A stretch of 64,000 nt of DNA. Source: Rapana venosa. Taxonomy: Eukaryota; Mollusca; Gastropoda; Neogastropoda; Muricidae. Every line of letters begins with the position of its first letter. Position 1 is the stretch's first letter. Location: assembly GCA_028751875.1 (NCBI GenBank), contig CM054158.1:46418874-46482873 (forward strand). Reading direction: 5' to 3'. The notes beneath the pieces were generated by a model. It was not told the DNA's origin. It saw only the letters and a program-made list of their open reading frames with translations, and did no database searches. Shown here piece after piece: positions 22,901 to 37,209 of this stretch. The position numbers and the translations under genes are program-made.

Positions 22901-25900
22901 AATGTTTCAATTTCAACTAACATGTGAAGAATACTGACAATACTGAAGAAACTATATTGAAGAAAAATGTCTGTAGGTTAAAGGTAAGGGTTTTGGGGGG
23001 GTTTTGATTGTCAGTACACTTTTGCAGTGTAATATACAGAAACAATATGGTAAAAGGAAACGGTCTGTTTGGTAAAAAATTGTAACTTGGTTCAAAATTG
23101 TTAGCACACATCTGCAGTGTTAACATACAGATCTGTGTTCTCTTTGCTCCACTTGCCACATCCCACAGTATATGCCATATGTCTCAGAATGGTTTCTGAC
23201 CTGGTAATAATAGTCTTGCACTTTTGCAAACAAAATGGTGGCTGCATTTATCCAGATTGTCGGCGGGGGGGAGGGAGGGGGGGTGGTGTTGGATGGTTTG
23301 GTTTTTTTAACTTTATCACAATACCTTATTATTGGTTGTATCCTTGTTCTAAACAAGTATTTTTGTACCTGAAGTCAATGTTCACTTTACAGCTGTTTCT
23401 ACTGTTGGTGTTTAGCAGATCCGTATGATGATAAAGTTGAATCTGTAGTTCTCCTGCAGTAGGGCAGACTGGGAATCTACTGTTTATAGGAGCTGTCAGA
23501 TTTGCTGTTTGGTGGGGGTGGGGGGGGGGGGGGTTCTTTTCTTCTTTCTCCTGCCTGCAATAGCTATTCACCTGCCTGTTTGCCACAGTGTTCTTTAAAG
23601 CTCTTTGAGATAAGTACCCCAGTCACATTTGTAAAACCTCATTATTGGTGAACCTCAGCTTAAGCCAAGGAATGAAAGAAAGATGAAAAGATATGTATGG
23701 CTGGGGAGGGGGACAATAAAAAAGATGAAACCCAACAAAAAATTTGCCTAAGTGTAAAGCAAATAGGTTTGTTATTGCTTAGAATGTGAGTGCTTATATG
23801 ACTTGATAAAGCCTGTGTATTCAGAAGAAAGAAAAAAAGGTAATAAATAAATTATTCTTGAACTATTGCACGGGGGTTCGTAAAAATGGCAACCTCTCTA
23901 AGTAGCAGACACCTTTTTCCTGTTTATAATGCAAACTTTATGTCATCAGGGGTTTGATAGATCTATTGCCTTGGATGTATTTTAGAAAGGTCTAGAAATG
24001 TTTACGTGTGGTTTTTCTGTCTTGATAATCTACATATCTTTGTTACATGTACTTGTTCTTCAACTATGGATATTGTTAGTTCAAATTTTTAGCTTGGTGT
24101 GTATGTTGGTTTTTTTTAATTCTAAACTAATGCAAAACTTTGTTCTATCAGGAAAATTTCCCTAAAGAAATGTGTGAAGTATGCAGGAACCTGAGATAGT
24201 GTGTTTATCTTCAGAGCTTTAGAGAAATAAGTGTGTGCAGTGTTTTAGTGTAGTCTAGTGTTAAGTTGTGTTTTTTTCTTGTTTCCCGAAAAAGTGAAGC
24301 TGAAGTGTGTGTATTGTTTTATTATGTAACATTATATTTAAATGTTTAAAAAAATCTTTTTGTTATCTAGTCCGATTTTTTTGTATGCAGCAATTTATGT
24401 GAATTTTTTTTTTTTAATCGTTCTTGTGCGGATTCGCTTGTTACTTGGTTTTGGTTTACTTTTTCTTCTTTTTGGTTTGGTATATTCTTTTGTTCATTGT
24501 GGATTTGTTTATTGGTTAGTTTTGGTGTTGTTACTTTAGTGTTTGGTGTACATTGCTAATCCAACTGTGATTCAACAAAACTTTGCTTTTTTTTTTCAGA
24601 GTACCTTTTTTTTCTCCCATCATGTTCATTAAGTTTACACAGACTGTGTATGTACAGAACAATTGTTTTTGGTTTGGCATTCCTTTATTTTGGGTGTATT
24701 TGGTTTTTTGAGGGCTTTGTGTCAGTTCTACTACTGTTATTAGAAGTGCATATTGTGATATTTTTCATCTAGTTTTTCTTTTGTTTCTGTGTTATATTTT
24801 GGTTACATGGGTTTGTGGAGTTGCTCATATCTTTTTTGTTTTGTTTTTTGTTGGTTGTGAATATGCTCATGTTATTGTACAAGACTGCGTAGGCCTTTTT
24901 GTGTGTCAGTACATCAGGTATGGCAAGTGTATTTTTAATTAGTAGTATTAATTATTATATCGTATTATTTGGAGAATATTCATTCTGTTGTCCCTGGTGC
25001 TGTGATACTGCCCATTTTCAGGGTGTGTGTGAGAGAGAGAGAGAGTCCTGCAGTGTGTACAGAGAAAGCTTCTGTTCTTTTTCTGCTGGTTGTGTTTCAG
25101 TGTGTAGGGGGAACAGTGTGTGTGTGTGTGTTAGTGTACGTCTTTTTGTGTGTGTTTGTGAGTGATTGTGTGTGTGATTGTGTGTGTGTCTGTGCGTGTG
25201 TGTTAGTGTATGTCTTGGTGGGGTGCTTGTGGTGATTGTGTGTGTCTTTGTGAGTGATTGTGTATGTGTGTGTGTGAAGGGGTGTTAGTTTTCTGTGTTG
25301 GTCAGGTGAGAATTTAAACTGCCTGTGCTCACCTGCTGTTCTCAAGATACCTGTAGGCAACAGAAGTTATTCCTCACTAGAGATGCCGCAGTCTTTATCT
25401 TATGGGTCAATACCAGTTTCACCACCTTCTGGAAATGTGCTAGGTGTTTCCTTTTTTCTGTCATTCTTTCTTTCCCCCATGGTGGTATCAGGAGTGGGGG
25501 TTTTCCTAAGCTAATTTTCCATATTTTCTGGGTGTGAAATTTCTTTTTTTTCTATCATTCTCTATTGATGTCGGGAGTTTTTTCAGATGAAATGGTTTTT
25601 CCACCTTTGGGAAATTATGCTAAAATATTCAATTTTATTAGGGTTGTTTTTTTTGTGGTTTATGTAAGCCCCCCCTTTCCGCCCATTCATGTATTTTTGC
25701 TCATTTTTTGGTCTCAATGATCTGCTCACCTGTGTTTTATCTATTTTTACAAAAATAATAATTTTAAATGTCCCCAACTGATGATTTAATGCTTTCCAGA
25801 GGATATTGGAAATGACTTTGTGATTTTTTAACATACATTTTTTAATGTTCATTGAGATTTTTTTTTAATTCATTCCCTTGCAAAAAGTCTAATCTATGAC

Positions 25901-26540
25901 CATTCCAGGGGTAAGGGGGGTGATGGCATATTCCAGATTTAGTTATCTTATGTTCTGATTTTATTTATAGTATTGCTGTACCCTATGTTCTTTTCCCTTT
26001 TCTTTCGGTTTCCAGGCCACATGGTATGACACCATATAGGCAGTTGGGGGTTTTGGCCAGAATCTGTGATAATGATGATAAAAACGGTAGCTCAACTCCC
26101 AACATCATCTTATGGGCAGAGTGGCAAATTTTGCTGTTTTGTTTCCAGTTTCTCCCTCTGAATGCAATGCTTGGTTTAGGAGGAAGCTATGATATTGTAT
26201 CAAGCAATTTTTCAGGGATAGAAGACACGTTTGTTTTATCAAAACTCCTGGCAATGTTTGCTCTTTTGGTGGTTTTGAGCGTTCTCTTGTTCCTCCTTTG
26301 TACTCACAGTCCAACCACAGGTTAACAGCAGAGGCCGTATAGAAGTAGGATAGGGGTGCTTGGCAGGTTGTTAAGGGGTGAGCTTTTTATATCTATGTTT
26401 CAGGGAAGATCTTTTTGTGGAGGGGGGGGGGGGTGTGTGTGTAGTCTCTTTCCTCATGAGAATGTGCATGTAATTGCTTATTCAGAACTACTGAGGAATG
26501 TAAGTGAGCAAAAAGACATGATTTTAATTTATTTAGTGAC
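19923..26540 (+). other. T/G-rich intergenic or UTR sequence
   Basis: No exon or RNA gene was recognised. Contains a SINE tail fragment (19960-20045), (tg)n tracts at 21380-21520 and 25100-25280, poly-G runs at 22341-22361, 23264-23283 and 23517-23533, and a strongly T-rich plus strand between 24 and 26 kb. Confidence 0.6.
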
Positions 26541-26544
26541 AGAC

Positions 26545-26893
26545 ATTATGACAGTGGTTAAGACCGTTCGACTTCAGTCCCATGGGTCTATGAAGTTGTG
26601 GGTTCGAATCTCAGTGGCATCTGGTGAATTAAGGGTGGAGATTTTAACAATCTTTCGGGTCAACTTCAAGTGCAGACCAGCCAGTGCCTTAATTCCCTTC
26701 GTGTATATAGTACACATGCAGAAGATCAGATATGCACATTAAATATCTCATAATTCATGTCGGTGTTTGGCGAGTTACGGAAACACAAACATACACCCAG
26801 CCTACATCCTCAAAGTCATGGTGGGCTAAAACAGTCGCATACGCAAAACCTCACCATTGGTGAACCTCAAAGCTCTTGCCAAGATAAAAGAGA
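26545..26893 (+). mobile_element. tRNA-derived SINE, family C
   Basis: The head 'gtggttaagaccgttcgact' and B-box 'gggttcgaatctc' match Pol III internal promoter boxes better than the 7205 copy. Body and tail are as there. It ends near an A-rich run at 26893. Confidence 0.82.
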
Positions 26894-27739
26894 AAAAAAA
26901 AAGAAAAATTGTTTAGTGCAAGGAAAAATTTTTGGCTCTGTTGGAATAGTTGTTTTGCAGAGGTGGTTCTCTCGCGTTCTTTCTCTTTCAGTAAGAAGCT
27001 ACCATTCTCTTGAAGGTGAAAAGGTTTAGCTTTGTGAGCACAGGTAGGTGTAGTGGTTTTTTGTTTCTTTTTTTAAATGTGGCAAGGATGGAAGAAACTG
27101 TGCAATACATGTTTTCATATCTCAGCGCGTGCATGCGCACACACACACATTTTCCTCTAGATCTGATTGTCTTCATGTGGTGTTGCAGAAATCCTTTTCG
27201 GTTGGATGTTGCCGATCGAGGGCAGATGTTTTTACATGTTGTGTACACCCGAGCTTTCAGTACTTTTGTGACAAGACACACTTTTGAATGGCACTTACCT
27301 ACCATCTGTCAGTGGATTCCGTTTTACACAGCTTGAATGAAGGAAGGACACTGGTCGGTTCTTTGAATGTACTTATTATTCTCCTTCCATTTGGGTTTCC
27401 GTGTTGTCACATGTTCATTGTACTGAGTTCATTTTGTCCGTGGTTTTGTCATGTGTAACTAACATTAAACCTGACAAAGAATGAGCAGCGAGCTGTCACT
27501 GAGAGGTACGAGTGTGAATGTATCGTGTGAATGTTACACAACGATATCATCGTACATACAGGCAGAGTCAACACTGGTTGATATAGTGAAGGTTCTTCTT
27601 GTTCAATATCACATTCATATCATATAATTTTCATGACCAACAAACACTTTGTTTCACACTGTGGAACCCGGACAAAAACAAGTACCTCATGTTCTAAAAT
27701 CATTTAACTGGGGTGGGGGGGCAGGATAGCGATTTGACA

Positions 27740-28105
27740 GCCCAGTTTTCAGCCCTCACCAAGATGCCAGTACAAGGGGATTTTACCCCTGGAGTTAACA
27801 TCAGTACTGACTCCACTCCCCCAGAAAATCCTTTGGACGAGACTATAAACCCGAGGCTCTGCTCGTGAATGCATGCAGAACATCTTGTGAACATGTTATA
27901 ACCTGCTCTGCTTTGCAGAAGAGTTGGCCATTCATGCCAGAAAGAGCAGATTTTTTTTTTAAAAAACACATGCACATTGGTCTTGTGTTTAGACACCATG
28001 CCTGAAGTCGGAATGCGGCTACTTAATGGGGGGGGGAATCAGTCACACATACACAAGTCACACCATTGGCGAACTCCAAGATTTAGCCAAGGATCTCCCT
28101 TCCCT
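27740..28105 (+). mobile_element. Composite SINE: family A body with family C tail
   Basis: Positions 27785-27940 match family A ('ggagttaacatcagtactga', 'actataaacccgaggctctg', 'gcatgcagaacatcttgtg'). Positions 27996-28105 match the family C tail ('cctgaagtcggaatgcggct'). The same arrangement recurs in reverse at 35510-35935. Confidence 0.7.
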
Positions 28106-28539
28106 CCCCCCCAAAAGTAACTCATGACCCATGCACTCATTTTTTTTAATCACTGAAAAGAGACGAAGACAACAAGAGCAAAAACACAAGGACCAAAGTA
28201 ATGAAAATGTTTGATATGTAGAATGAATTTTAAATCATGAGTAGGCCAGGCCATCCATTCAGTTTCACAGGCATACAGATGAGATAGATGTCCATAGCAG
28301 ATTGTATTTAACACAACTGAAACACCCCCACCTTTTTTTTTTTAACAGAAGCTGTTGGTAAAAAAACAACAAAAGACAACTGAAAATTTTTTCTCTTTAA
28401 TTTTTGAACCACTGTTAGGATCACAGCAGCAGCCAGTACTAATCAACAGCAGCCCACAAATGAATTGTCCATTTACATCCTCTCCCCTGCCAGCACACCT
28501 GTGACTAGTATGAAGACATCAACAACAAAAAGAAATACT

Positions 28540-28935
28540 ACAGCCATAGACAAAGCATTCTGGAATCCCAAGGAAAAAGTTCTGAGAGTCTTTGAAATGG
28601 GAATCAAATGTCTTTGAAAATTTGGGAACATTGGTAAAGGACCGATTCTGGTGTTCTGAGAAAGTCCTGAAGTTCTCCACAAAAGGTTTCAAAAACTTAG
28701 AAAAAGTATTTCCCAAAAAAATTCTGGGACTGTAAAGGAGGTGAAGAGGGAGAGGGTGGTCTTTAATTTTTTTTAAAAACATATCTGGAATCCTGAAGGA
28801 AAAGTATCACACATCCTGATTAAAAAAAGAAGATTCTGGGGTCCTTACCAAAGAATTTGGGATCCTTGAAAAACAGGGATTCAGATGTCCTTCGAAAAGG
28901 ATGCAGGAAGGAGTCCTTGAAAACAATTCTTTGTT
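28540..28935 (+). repeat. Degenerate short tandem repeats downstream of ELP4
   Basis: Recurring pieces such as 'tctgggactg', 'tctggggtcctt', 'gtccttgaaaa' and 'tctttgaaaa' suggest an old, diverged ~35-bp tandem repeat. It lies in the expected 3' UTR/downstream zone of ELP4. No coding signal was seen. Confidence 0.45.
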
Positions 28936-29044
28936 TCCCCCTCAACACACACACACTCACGCACCCACGCTCACCTCACACACCTCACACACCCACAAAC
29001 CCACTCACACACATACACACACACACAAGGCAGAGAGCGCAAAG

Positions 29045-32000
29045 CTAGAAGTCGAGAGGCGACGAGCCAGTAGCTGAGGAACAGGAGTGTCCTGAGGAGG
29101 AGACGATGGACCGCTGGAGGTGAATGCTGTCCTGCTCTCTACTGGCTGTGTCCGACAGTTCTGGGGGCAAGTGCAGCTTCTGCAACATCCATCCGTGGGT
29201 GTGTAAAATAAATCTGTCTTCTAGTCAACGGTCTTAAAACATTGAATTTATATATTGGTGTATGGTGTGCGTGGGCGTGTTCGCACACACACGTACGTGC
29301 GTGTGTACGTGCTGCGAATATGCGTGCGTATAAAAATAAGTTTTTATGTCTTCTAGTCAATGGGTTTAAAATTGTGTTCACAATTGATGTGCGTGTTTGT
29401 GTGTGTGTGTGCGCATGCGTGCGTGTGTGTTGGTGTGTTTGTGTGTTCGTGACATTTTATTTGAAGTCATTTGAAAACCAATATGAAATATAGCTTTTGT
29501 GTCTTTGATATTTTGGATGTGTATCAATCTGCCTGTCAGTATTGTAATTGCCCTTCATGGGATGATTAAAGTGTTTTTGACTTGACTTGACTTGACTTGA
29601 CATCCATCCATCCACACTTGTCCACATCAGCCCCTGCCTTCATTCCTTTACCTTCTGGGTGTCATTTCTTTCTTCTTCTTCTTCTTACTGTTTTGTGCTT
29701 CAATTTGTTTCTACAAGATGCAGCGCTATATATATAAATTCCATGTATTATCATTATTACCTTCTAATGAGTATTCACTACTTGGTGGTTCAGGCACATT
29801 CACATTTTAACACTGACCACTCCATTCTTATCTTGGGCTAAAACAATTTTTTTTTTTTATTTGCCATTAAGTATTCTTGAAGTACAGGCATTTAAAATAT
29901 GTCATGTATTATCAATTACAAAAGCTCCCTAAAATAAACTCAACCATACACATATTTTCAAATACAAGATGGCAGAATTCCCAACAGAATATTCCATGTC
30001 AGGTTTCATCTTTTACCCAAAAGAAACTAAGTATGTCTTTCACCTTTTACCTAAAAGAAAATAAAACAAACAATTTTATGTCAATGAATAACCAACGAAT
30101 CAAACAAAACATTGACAAGATACAAATAACCTCAATTTTGAAAGATATTTTTTAGAATTGGGGAGCAAAGCATTACTGCATGAAATAAACAAACTAAACA
30201 GATTTACAACGATCTGTTACCTGTGAATTGATTGAAGACTCTTCCCCTGATTTATTTGCACACAGATTATCACTTATCAAACACACACACACACACAGTG
30301 TTTTCAATATGCTCACCTCTACCGTAAACTTTTTGCGGCGACAGCGGAAAGCCAAGTCCAGCGTTTCAGGGCATGTGAGGCGCCAGTTCGTTCAGACAGG
30401 GAAACTTCACTAAATGGAGCAGACCTGCCACAGGGTTGACATCATTTTGCATGAACACTTATTAGCAACCCCAATTAACAAATATGATTTTGTCTCATCC
30501 TATGTTGGGATCCACATTTTATACTATCACATTTGCTATGATTAATGATATCAATTATCACACACACACACGCACATGCACACACATCAATGATTTATGA
30601 AATGTTTCAAACTTAATGCCCAAATCATTTTACTTCATATTGCAAATGATGCAAATTTTCACAACACACACACACACACGTACGCATGCACCACACACAC
30701 ACACACACATGCATAGCACACACACACACACAAAAGTACACACAACACACAAACACACAATTCACACCTTCAAGCAAACTAGTCAGCCATTCTTACATTT
30801 TCAAGAGGATTCAAGTACTACAGAAAGATGTATAAAACAAAAGTTCAAAGCGTACAAATTCTACACACTGTCTCAAAACAAACGAAAAGGAAAAAAAAAG
30901 ACAACAAATAAATGTGACAACAATATCTCAACACACACACACAAAATACATACAACAAAAAAATCTTACCTGAATAATCTCTGAGGGCAGAGTTCTTCGT
31001 TTTGAGAGAAGAAGAAAACCTGTGCAGTTTCAACACAGTATCACACAGTCGCTGAATTCGCTTCACTATGGCTGTATTCTGAAACACATTTACCCCATCA
31101 TACAGATCTGTGATACCCTCTGACATTGTGTGTGTAAAGGGAGTAGTCTTCTTTGTCCAACGCTCAGACAGCAACTACTGTTGTCTGTAATATGGGCTGC
31201 TGTTAAGCACCCGACAAGCCAGGACCAGCACATAAAGGGAGTGTATTCTGTGATGTGCATGTGAGAGTGCGTGCATGTATGTGTGTGTGTGTATGTGTGT
31301 CTGTTTGTGTGTATGTTGTTCTTTGCTTTAACGTCCTTCAACTCTAAGTGATATCAATGTGTGTGTGTGCATGAGTTTGTGTGTGTTGTGCATGCACATG
31401 CATGCATGCGTACATGCATGCATGCAAGCATGTATAAGTGAGAGTGTGTGAGAGATAAAATGATTTTTAAAAAATCAAAGACACAGAGCATCACCAATAA
31501 GCACAAAAAGGGCAGGGCTGGGCATCAAACCCAGAACCTCACGCTTTACTTGTTAGGCATGTGAACGTCTCCACCATCCTGCCACCTTCCTTCTTGTTCA
31601 GCAGGCCCAATGAATGAGATAAACTAAGATAGGACACAAGGACAAAACCTGTTCTGAATCAATCAATTAAAAAGACATAGACTACCACCAAAGCACACAA
31701 CTGATCCTGGTTGACCCAGCCCTATCACATCACTCTATCAAACCTTTTTGAAAGGCGAACACGTGATGACTTCTTCCTCTCTGTCAAACGCTCTGACAGC
31801 AACTATTGTTGTCTGTCATATGAGCTAAAATGCATTGCACTGCCATTAAGCGCCTGACAAGTCAGGCCCAGTGCATCCAAATTTGGTGCAGGAGAGAATT
31901 GTAACCTTTTAAATCTTCTTGAAAAAAAAAAAAGCAGGAGAATGGACCAAGAAGGCCGAAAGTAGACAAGAAGGAGGTGTGACAGGAAGAAAAGGAACAA

Positions 32001-35000
32001 GGCAGAAACAAAGAGAGGGATAGAAAAGAGGGAATTCCCAGCACAGAATATCCAGAAGGTGGGGATGCTGTTTATACTGACAGGCCCCCGGCATTCCCAC
32101 TGGGGCAGGAGAAGCAGGGAAGGGGGGAGGAGTGGGGGAAGGGGGAAGGTTTCATGGAGCAGGTGCATATCAGTACGACATTGGCATTTTCGTAACAGAA
32201 TCTTTCCACACACAACAAAAAAAGAACGGAATCTTTCCTACTTTTCTCTCTTTTTTCTTTTTTCTTTTTTTTTTTTTGGGGGGACACCAGCATAGAATGA
32301 TGTACCTGAAAGAGGTGGGTGGGGACTGTGAGAAGGCAGACGGCGAAGGAAGTGCGCAGCGTTGCTCTGAGGGCCAGCAGAAACTGTAGGAGAGAGGCGT
32401 CACTGTTGTCTGCGCTGTCTTCGCTTCCACATGTCTCCCCCCACAATGTGGAGCCCAGACTGTGTATAGCTGCAACATAACCGTCGTCATTATCATTATC
32501 ATCATTATCACTATCGACATCATCAATAAAGGAACGCAAAAAGAAAAAGAAAAATCGTCAATAATCATCATCATTATCAAGATCATCATCAAAAAATCAC
32601 AATGATAATGATCATCATCATGATTCATCATCATGATATACTTAATGAATATGATTATCTACCCCTATTCAAACGCACATAACATGATTATGCCTTTACA
32701 ACAAAGGATAAACACTCAAGAACTTTTTTTTCTCACACACATAATACACAAACACATATACACATCACACACACACATACAAATATCCAAAACACATCCA
32801 ACACACACACACACTTACAACAACATCAACAACAACAACAACTCACATATCCTCGTCTAATATCACTTTGAGTGAACAGACATAAAATCAAAGCAACAAC
32901 GTCTCACCTATTCTCAAAATATTCCGTTGGCTACACGTGGCAGATGTAGCAAAACTCCCTTCCTCGATCCTTTTCCGAATCCTTTGCAGCACGCAATGAT
33001 AGCGACAGTACGGACTCCGCAATCGGTCCAGGCTATAAAGGAAAAAATATAACAAAATGGTCAAATGATACCAACACTGTTTTTCATCTAGTTCACAACT
33101 GTCAGTCTCACCCGTGTTCAGTTACTCTCAGCTACTATCCAGTCCATCCCAGCTGGTGCTGATTATAGCAGAAACTGACCACTCTTGGGGCTTTGTATAA
33201 AGAAGGGGCACGCTAATTTTAGCACTGGGCCCTGGACTGAGTTCTGCTGGATTTGCGTGTTGTGAGTTCACTCCTGTGTTATTGTCTTGTAATGTGTAGT
33301 GCAGTGCAATGCAGTTCTAGTGCAGTGTGGTATGGTAAGGTGTACTGTGGAGTGGTGTTGCTTCATACTGTATTGCACAGTACTGCACTTCATAGTATTG
33401 TGTTGCATTCACTGTAGTGTTTTATATCATAATGTACTGTATTGTGTTGTATTGTATTGTATTTCCCTGTGTGTGTGTTTGGGGGGTGGGGGGGGGGGGG
33501 GCAGGAGGTTGTGTGCGAGCAGGTATACATGCATACATGCATGTATGTGCATGTGTGTGTGTGTGTGTGTGTGCCATTGGTCAAATGAATAAAGGGAATC
33601 AGTTGGTCACCTAGAGCTAAATCAAAGTAACATAGCAATTAAATGAATAAAGAAATAACCTTACTTTGCACACACACACACTAACACACACACACATACA
33701 CACACCCACACGCCCCTATGTATACAATGGGTATGCAAGCACATACACACAGGCATGTGCCCATGAGATCACACACACACACATACACACACACACACAA
33801 ACACACTACACAGCTCATACACAAAAAAGAAACCATAACCACCGACAGTCAGTCTCCTCTTACTGTTCATTTTCATAGGCTAGCAGCTGGGAGAAGGTGA
33901 CACAGTCCACGTTGGCCTTCTCTATCCTCTGTGAATCCATCGTCTTGCTCAGGTTGTAGTAGTGGCCTAGCGTGCTTTGAGCTGCTGGCTGCCAAACAAG
34001 CAAACACACAATCGTGAAATACACAAATCGTCTTACTTATCAGAGAATTTTTTTAGCGTTAATAAACTCTGGGTGATTGCCAGATTTATTTTTTCAATAA
34101 AGAAAATCATCATCTTTATCAGAGATATTAAGCGTAAATTAATTTTGGATGATTTCCTGATTCGGTTTGGGTTTTTTTCAACAAGAAAAGAAACCTATTT
34201 TAAGGGATATTAACTGTTTTTACCAAAGTACCCAGAAAGCAGGAAAAAAAAAGAAAAAACCCACAAAGAAACCAAAACAAGCATCCCACTGATACATAAT
34301 GATAACATTACATATGTAATTATTTTCTTTAAAAAAACGAGCATTTTGCTTCTTAAAATAAAAGAAGATAAAATACAGTACACGCAAATTTAAAGGTAAC
34401 AATGAAACACCTCTCCTGAAAACGAAAGTATGGCTACCTTTGCAGTCAGTTTATTGAAACATAACCAAAAAAAGTCGATGTATTCAAAAACTCAATTCCG
34501 AAATAAGGCTGGGAGAAAGCACAAATGAAATACATATCTTGCTGAGTAGGAAGAGAAGATCAGATGACAGAAGATAAGCTGGTATTTCAGGTCACAGACC
34601 CTTTCTGACAGTCAAAAAATCACCTAACAACTTGACCATCAAGGCATTTACACATTTTGTTTCTTGTTTGCTGACGATCAAGCAGTCAACATCAGTTTGT
34701 AAGTAAAGCAACAACTTCGTTGACAAAATTGATTCCAAAATTCCTCAATATCAAAATTTCTGTCATGGTGGACACTTATTTCCAGCAGTCTTTACTGGCT
34801 GCTCTGTTTAGTTTAGAAGATTGTAAAAGTCAACCATTTTCATATGATTCTCAGATTTTTTTTTTTTTTTAAAACATTCAACCTCAAACCAGGATATACT
34901 TTTCCCATTCCATGGTCACCAAAAATGCATGTTAAAGATCCTGTAATTTAATCATCATTGAATCTTATTTCTTTCAATTGTATAAGAACAATCACAAAAG

Positions 35001-37031
35001 GTCATCGACAACAAACCACCTTCTGGCTCCAACCACTGTCACACATAAGGCTAAGAGGGCTGAAATAACACGACAAGAAATTGGTAATTCTCACTCTAAC
35101 TCCAGACACTTAGAAACACACGGAAAGCGACTGGTGACGACAGACGACGATGACAAAACAAGACAAGAAGCGATATTCACCTTCCTCAGCTTCACCTGAG
35201 CTTTGTGCTGGTGCTGATAGCGCCAGGCGATGGCCATCTTGCCGTCAACATCCCCTGACCCCTGAGAGGTTGACCTTTGCTCCATGCAGCCGGCTTCGTC
35301 CATCGGAGCAGGAAGCCTCTGTCCATTACATATCACACCACTCTGTTAGCTATGTATATAAACTATGCATGAGCACACAGTTTGTGCCCAGCAGAGGGTG
35401 GGCTCTGAAAGGTTCAAACTGCCCATGACACATTGCATGATACTAGTTCCAGTGTCTCAATGGCTGCCCTGACAGTCAAGTTGTTTGGTTTTTTAAATGT
35501 TGTTGTTGTTTGTTCCTCGGCTAGAGCTGAGGTTCACCAATGGTGAGATTTTTACATACATGACCAGTCCTTCCCCCCCACCCCAATTTTTAGGTAGCCG
35601 TATTGTGACTTCGGGGATGATGCCCAAACAGAACATCGGTATGCATGCGTTTCTGAAAGTTTGTTGTTCATTTTTCATCCATTCCCACCTGCTCGCGATT
35701 GTCCACTTTTCCGAAAGGCAGGACAGGTTTTTAACATACGTACAAGATATTCTGCATGCGTCCGTACATGGGGGCTTGCTTGGTTTAAAGTCTCATCGGA
35801 AGAACTCTGACATTCAGTTTGATTTTCTTGTCAAACTGCGAAGAAAGGGCAAGGCTGAGGATGGAACCCAGAGCCCCACGATTTATTACTTGTTAGGCAG
35901 GTGAATGTCTTAACGATCTGCCACCTTCTTTCTTGGGAGTTAAGATAAAAGTCATGTAAGATATCATTTTCATATCATCATTACCAAAATCCCACTGACA
36001 TGAAAATAAAAGATTTGAAAACACCTTCTCAATTCCCATCCATAAACTTTCCCACTGCCATTTATTCTTTCTCTTGGTTCCTTACTTCTGTTCTGTTGCC
36101 TGTTTACTGTGTCATTAAGTGACAAAAATGAGTATTTTGTGTTCACTAATTTTTTTGGTCATGATATATTGAAATCAATCCTATACCTAGCTCTTATGAT
36201 TTACATCGCCCTAATCAGAGAGCTAGCTAGCAGACTTATGTCCAAGATCTCACCTGCAGCATTCGTCGTGGGTCTTCGTTAGCGCTGACCACAGAAAGGG
36301 CATGGTCATTCACCACGCCCTCCGCCAGAAAGTAGCGTGTCAGCATCTCCGCGTACTTCCCACCCTCATCCTCCTCTGTCATATAATATGTATAACTGAA
36401 CCATCAATATTACCGAACCATCAATACTACCACATACATACATGCACATGTAATGTATATGAAAGATAGACTCAGTAATATAAATATTATAATCTTTCAG
36501 TTTTACGACTTGTTTGTCACCAATTCTGATTAACAAAACTACTTGAAAAGCAATTTACAAAATAACTTTGTTATCAAATTATCAAAACAAACAATTTCTT
36601 TGAAATGAAAACATAGACCTATACCAAAAATGTTAATTTATCAATGACAGAGTCAATCATGCCACTTGTAATACTAGCAGACAGTACTCAACACTTGCAA
36701 TTACTATTGGTGTATTGCCCATTTTCAAAACATACTTAATACTTGAATATACCATTACTATTGCCCATTTTCAAAAAATACTTAATACTTTAGTACATGT
36801 ATGCATCTCATCATTAATTTTTATTTCGACACAAACTCTAGGTCTTTTTATTTCTTACCATAAACATTAAGTATGCTATCAGAGAAGAAGAAAAAAACAC
36901 TCTACAGCAAGACCATTTAATAAGCTTATCATTTTGTATTGCCAAAGTCAGACATTGTTCACTAGTAATTATCCTTTTTTCTCTTTTTTTTAAAAAGTCT
37001 TTTCAAACTAAAAACAACTGAAGACCTCTGT

Positions 37032-37066
<35 letters not shown>

Positions 37067-37178
37067 CGCGTGCGCGTGTGGTGTGGTGTGGTATGGTGTG
37101 GTATGGTGGTGTGGTGTGGTATGGTGGTGTGGTGTGGTATGGTGGTGTTGTGTGGTGTGGTGTAGTGTGGTGGTGGTG

Positions 37179-37209
<31 letters not shown>

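Noticed and set aside
26026..26325. 99-residue reading frame with a hydrophobic C-terminus
   Set aside because: No homologue recognised, T-rich context, no matching exon to join; most likely chance.
27010..27336. 108-residue reading frame upstream of ELP4's 3' end
   Set aside because: No recognisable domain, and it overlaps an equally long frame on the other strand.
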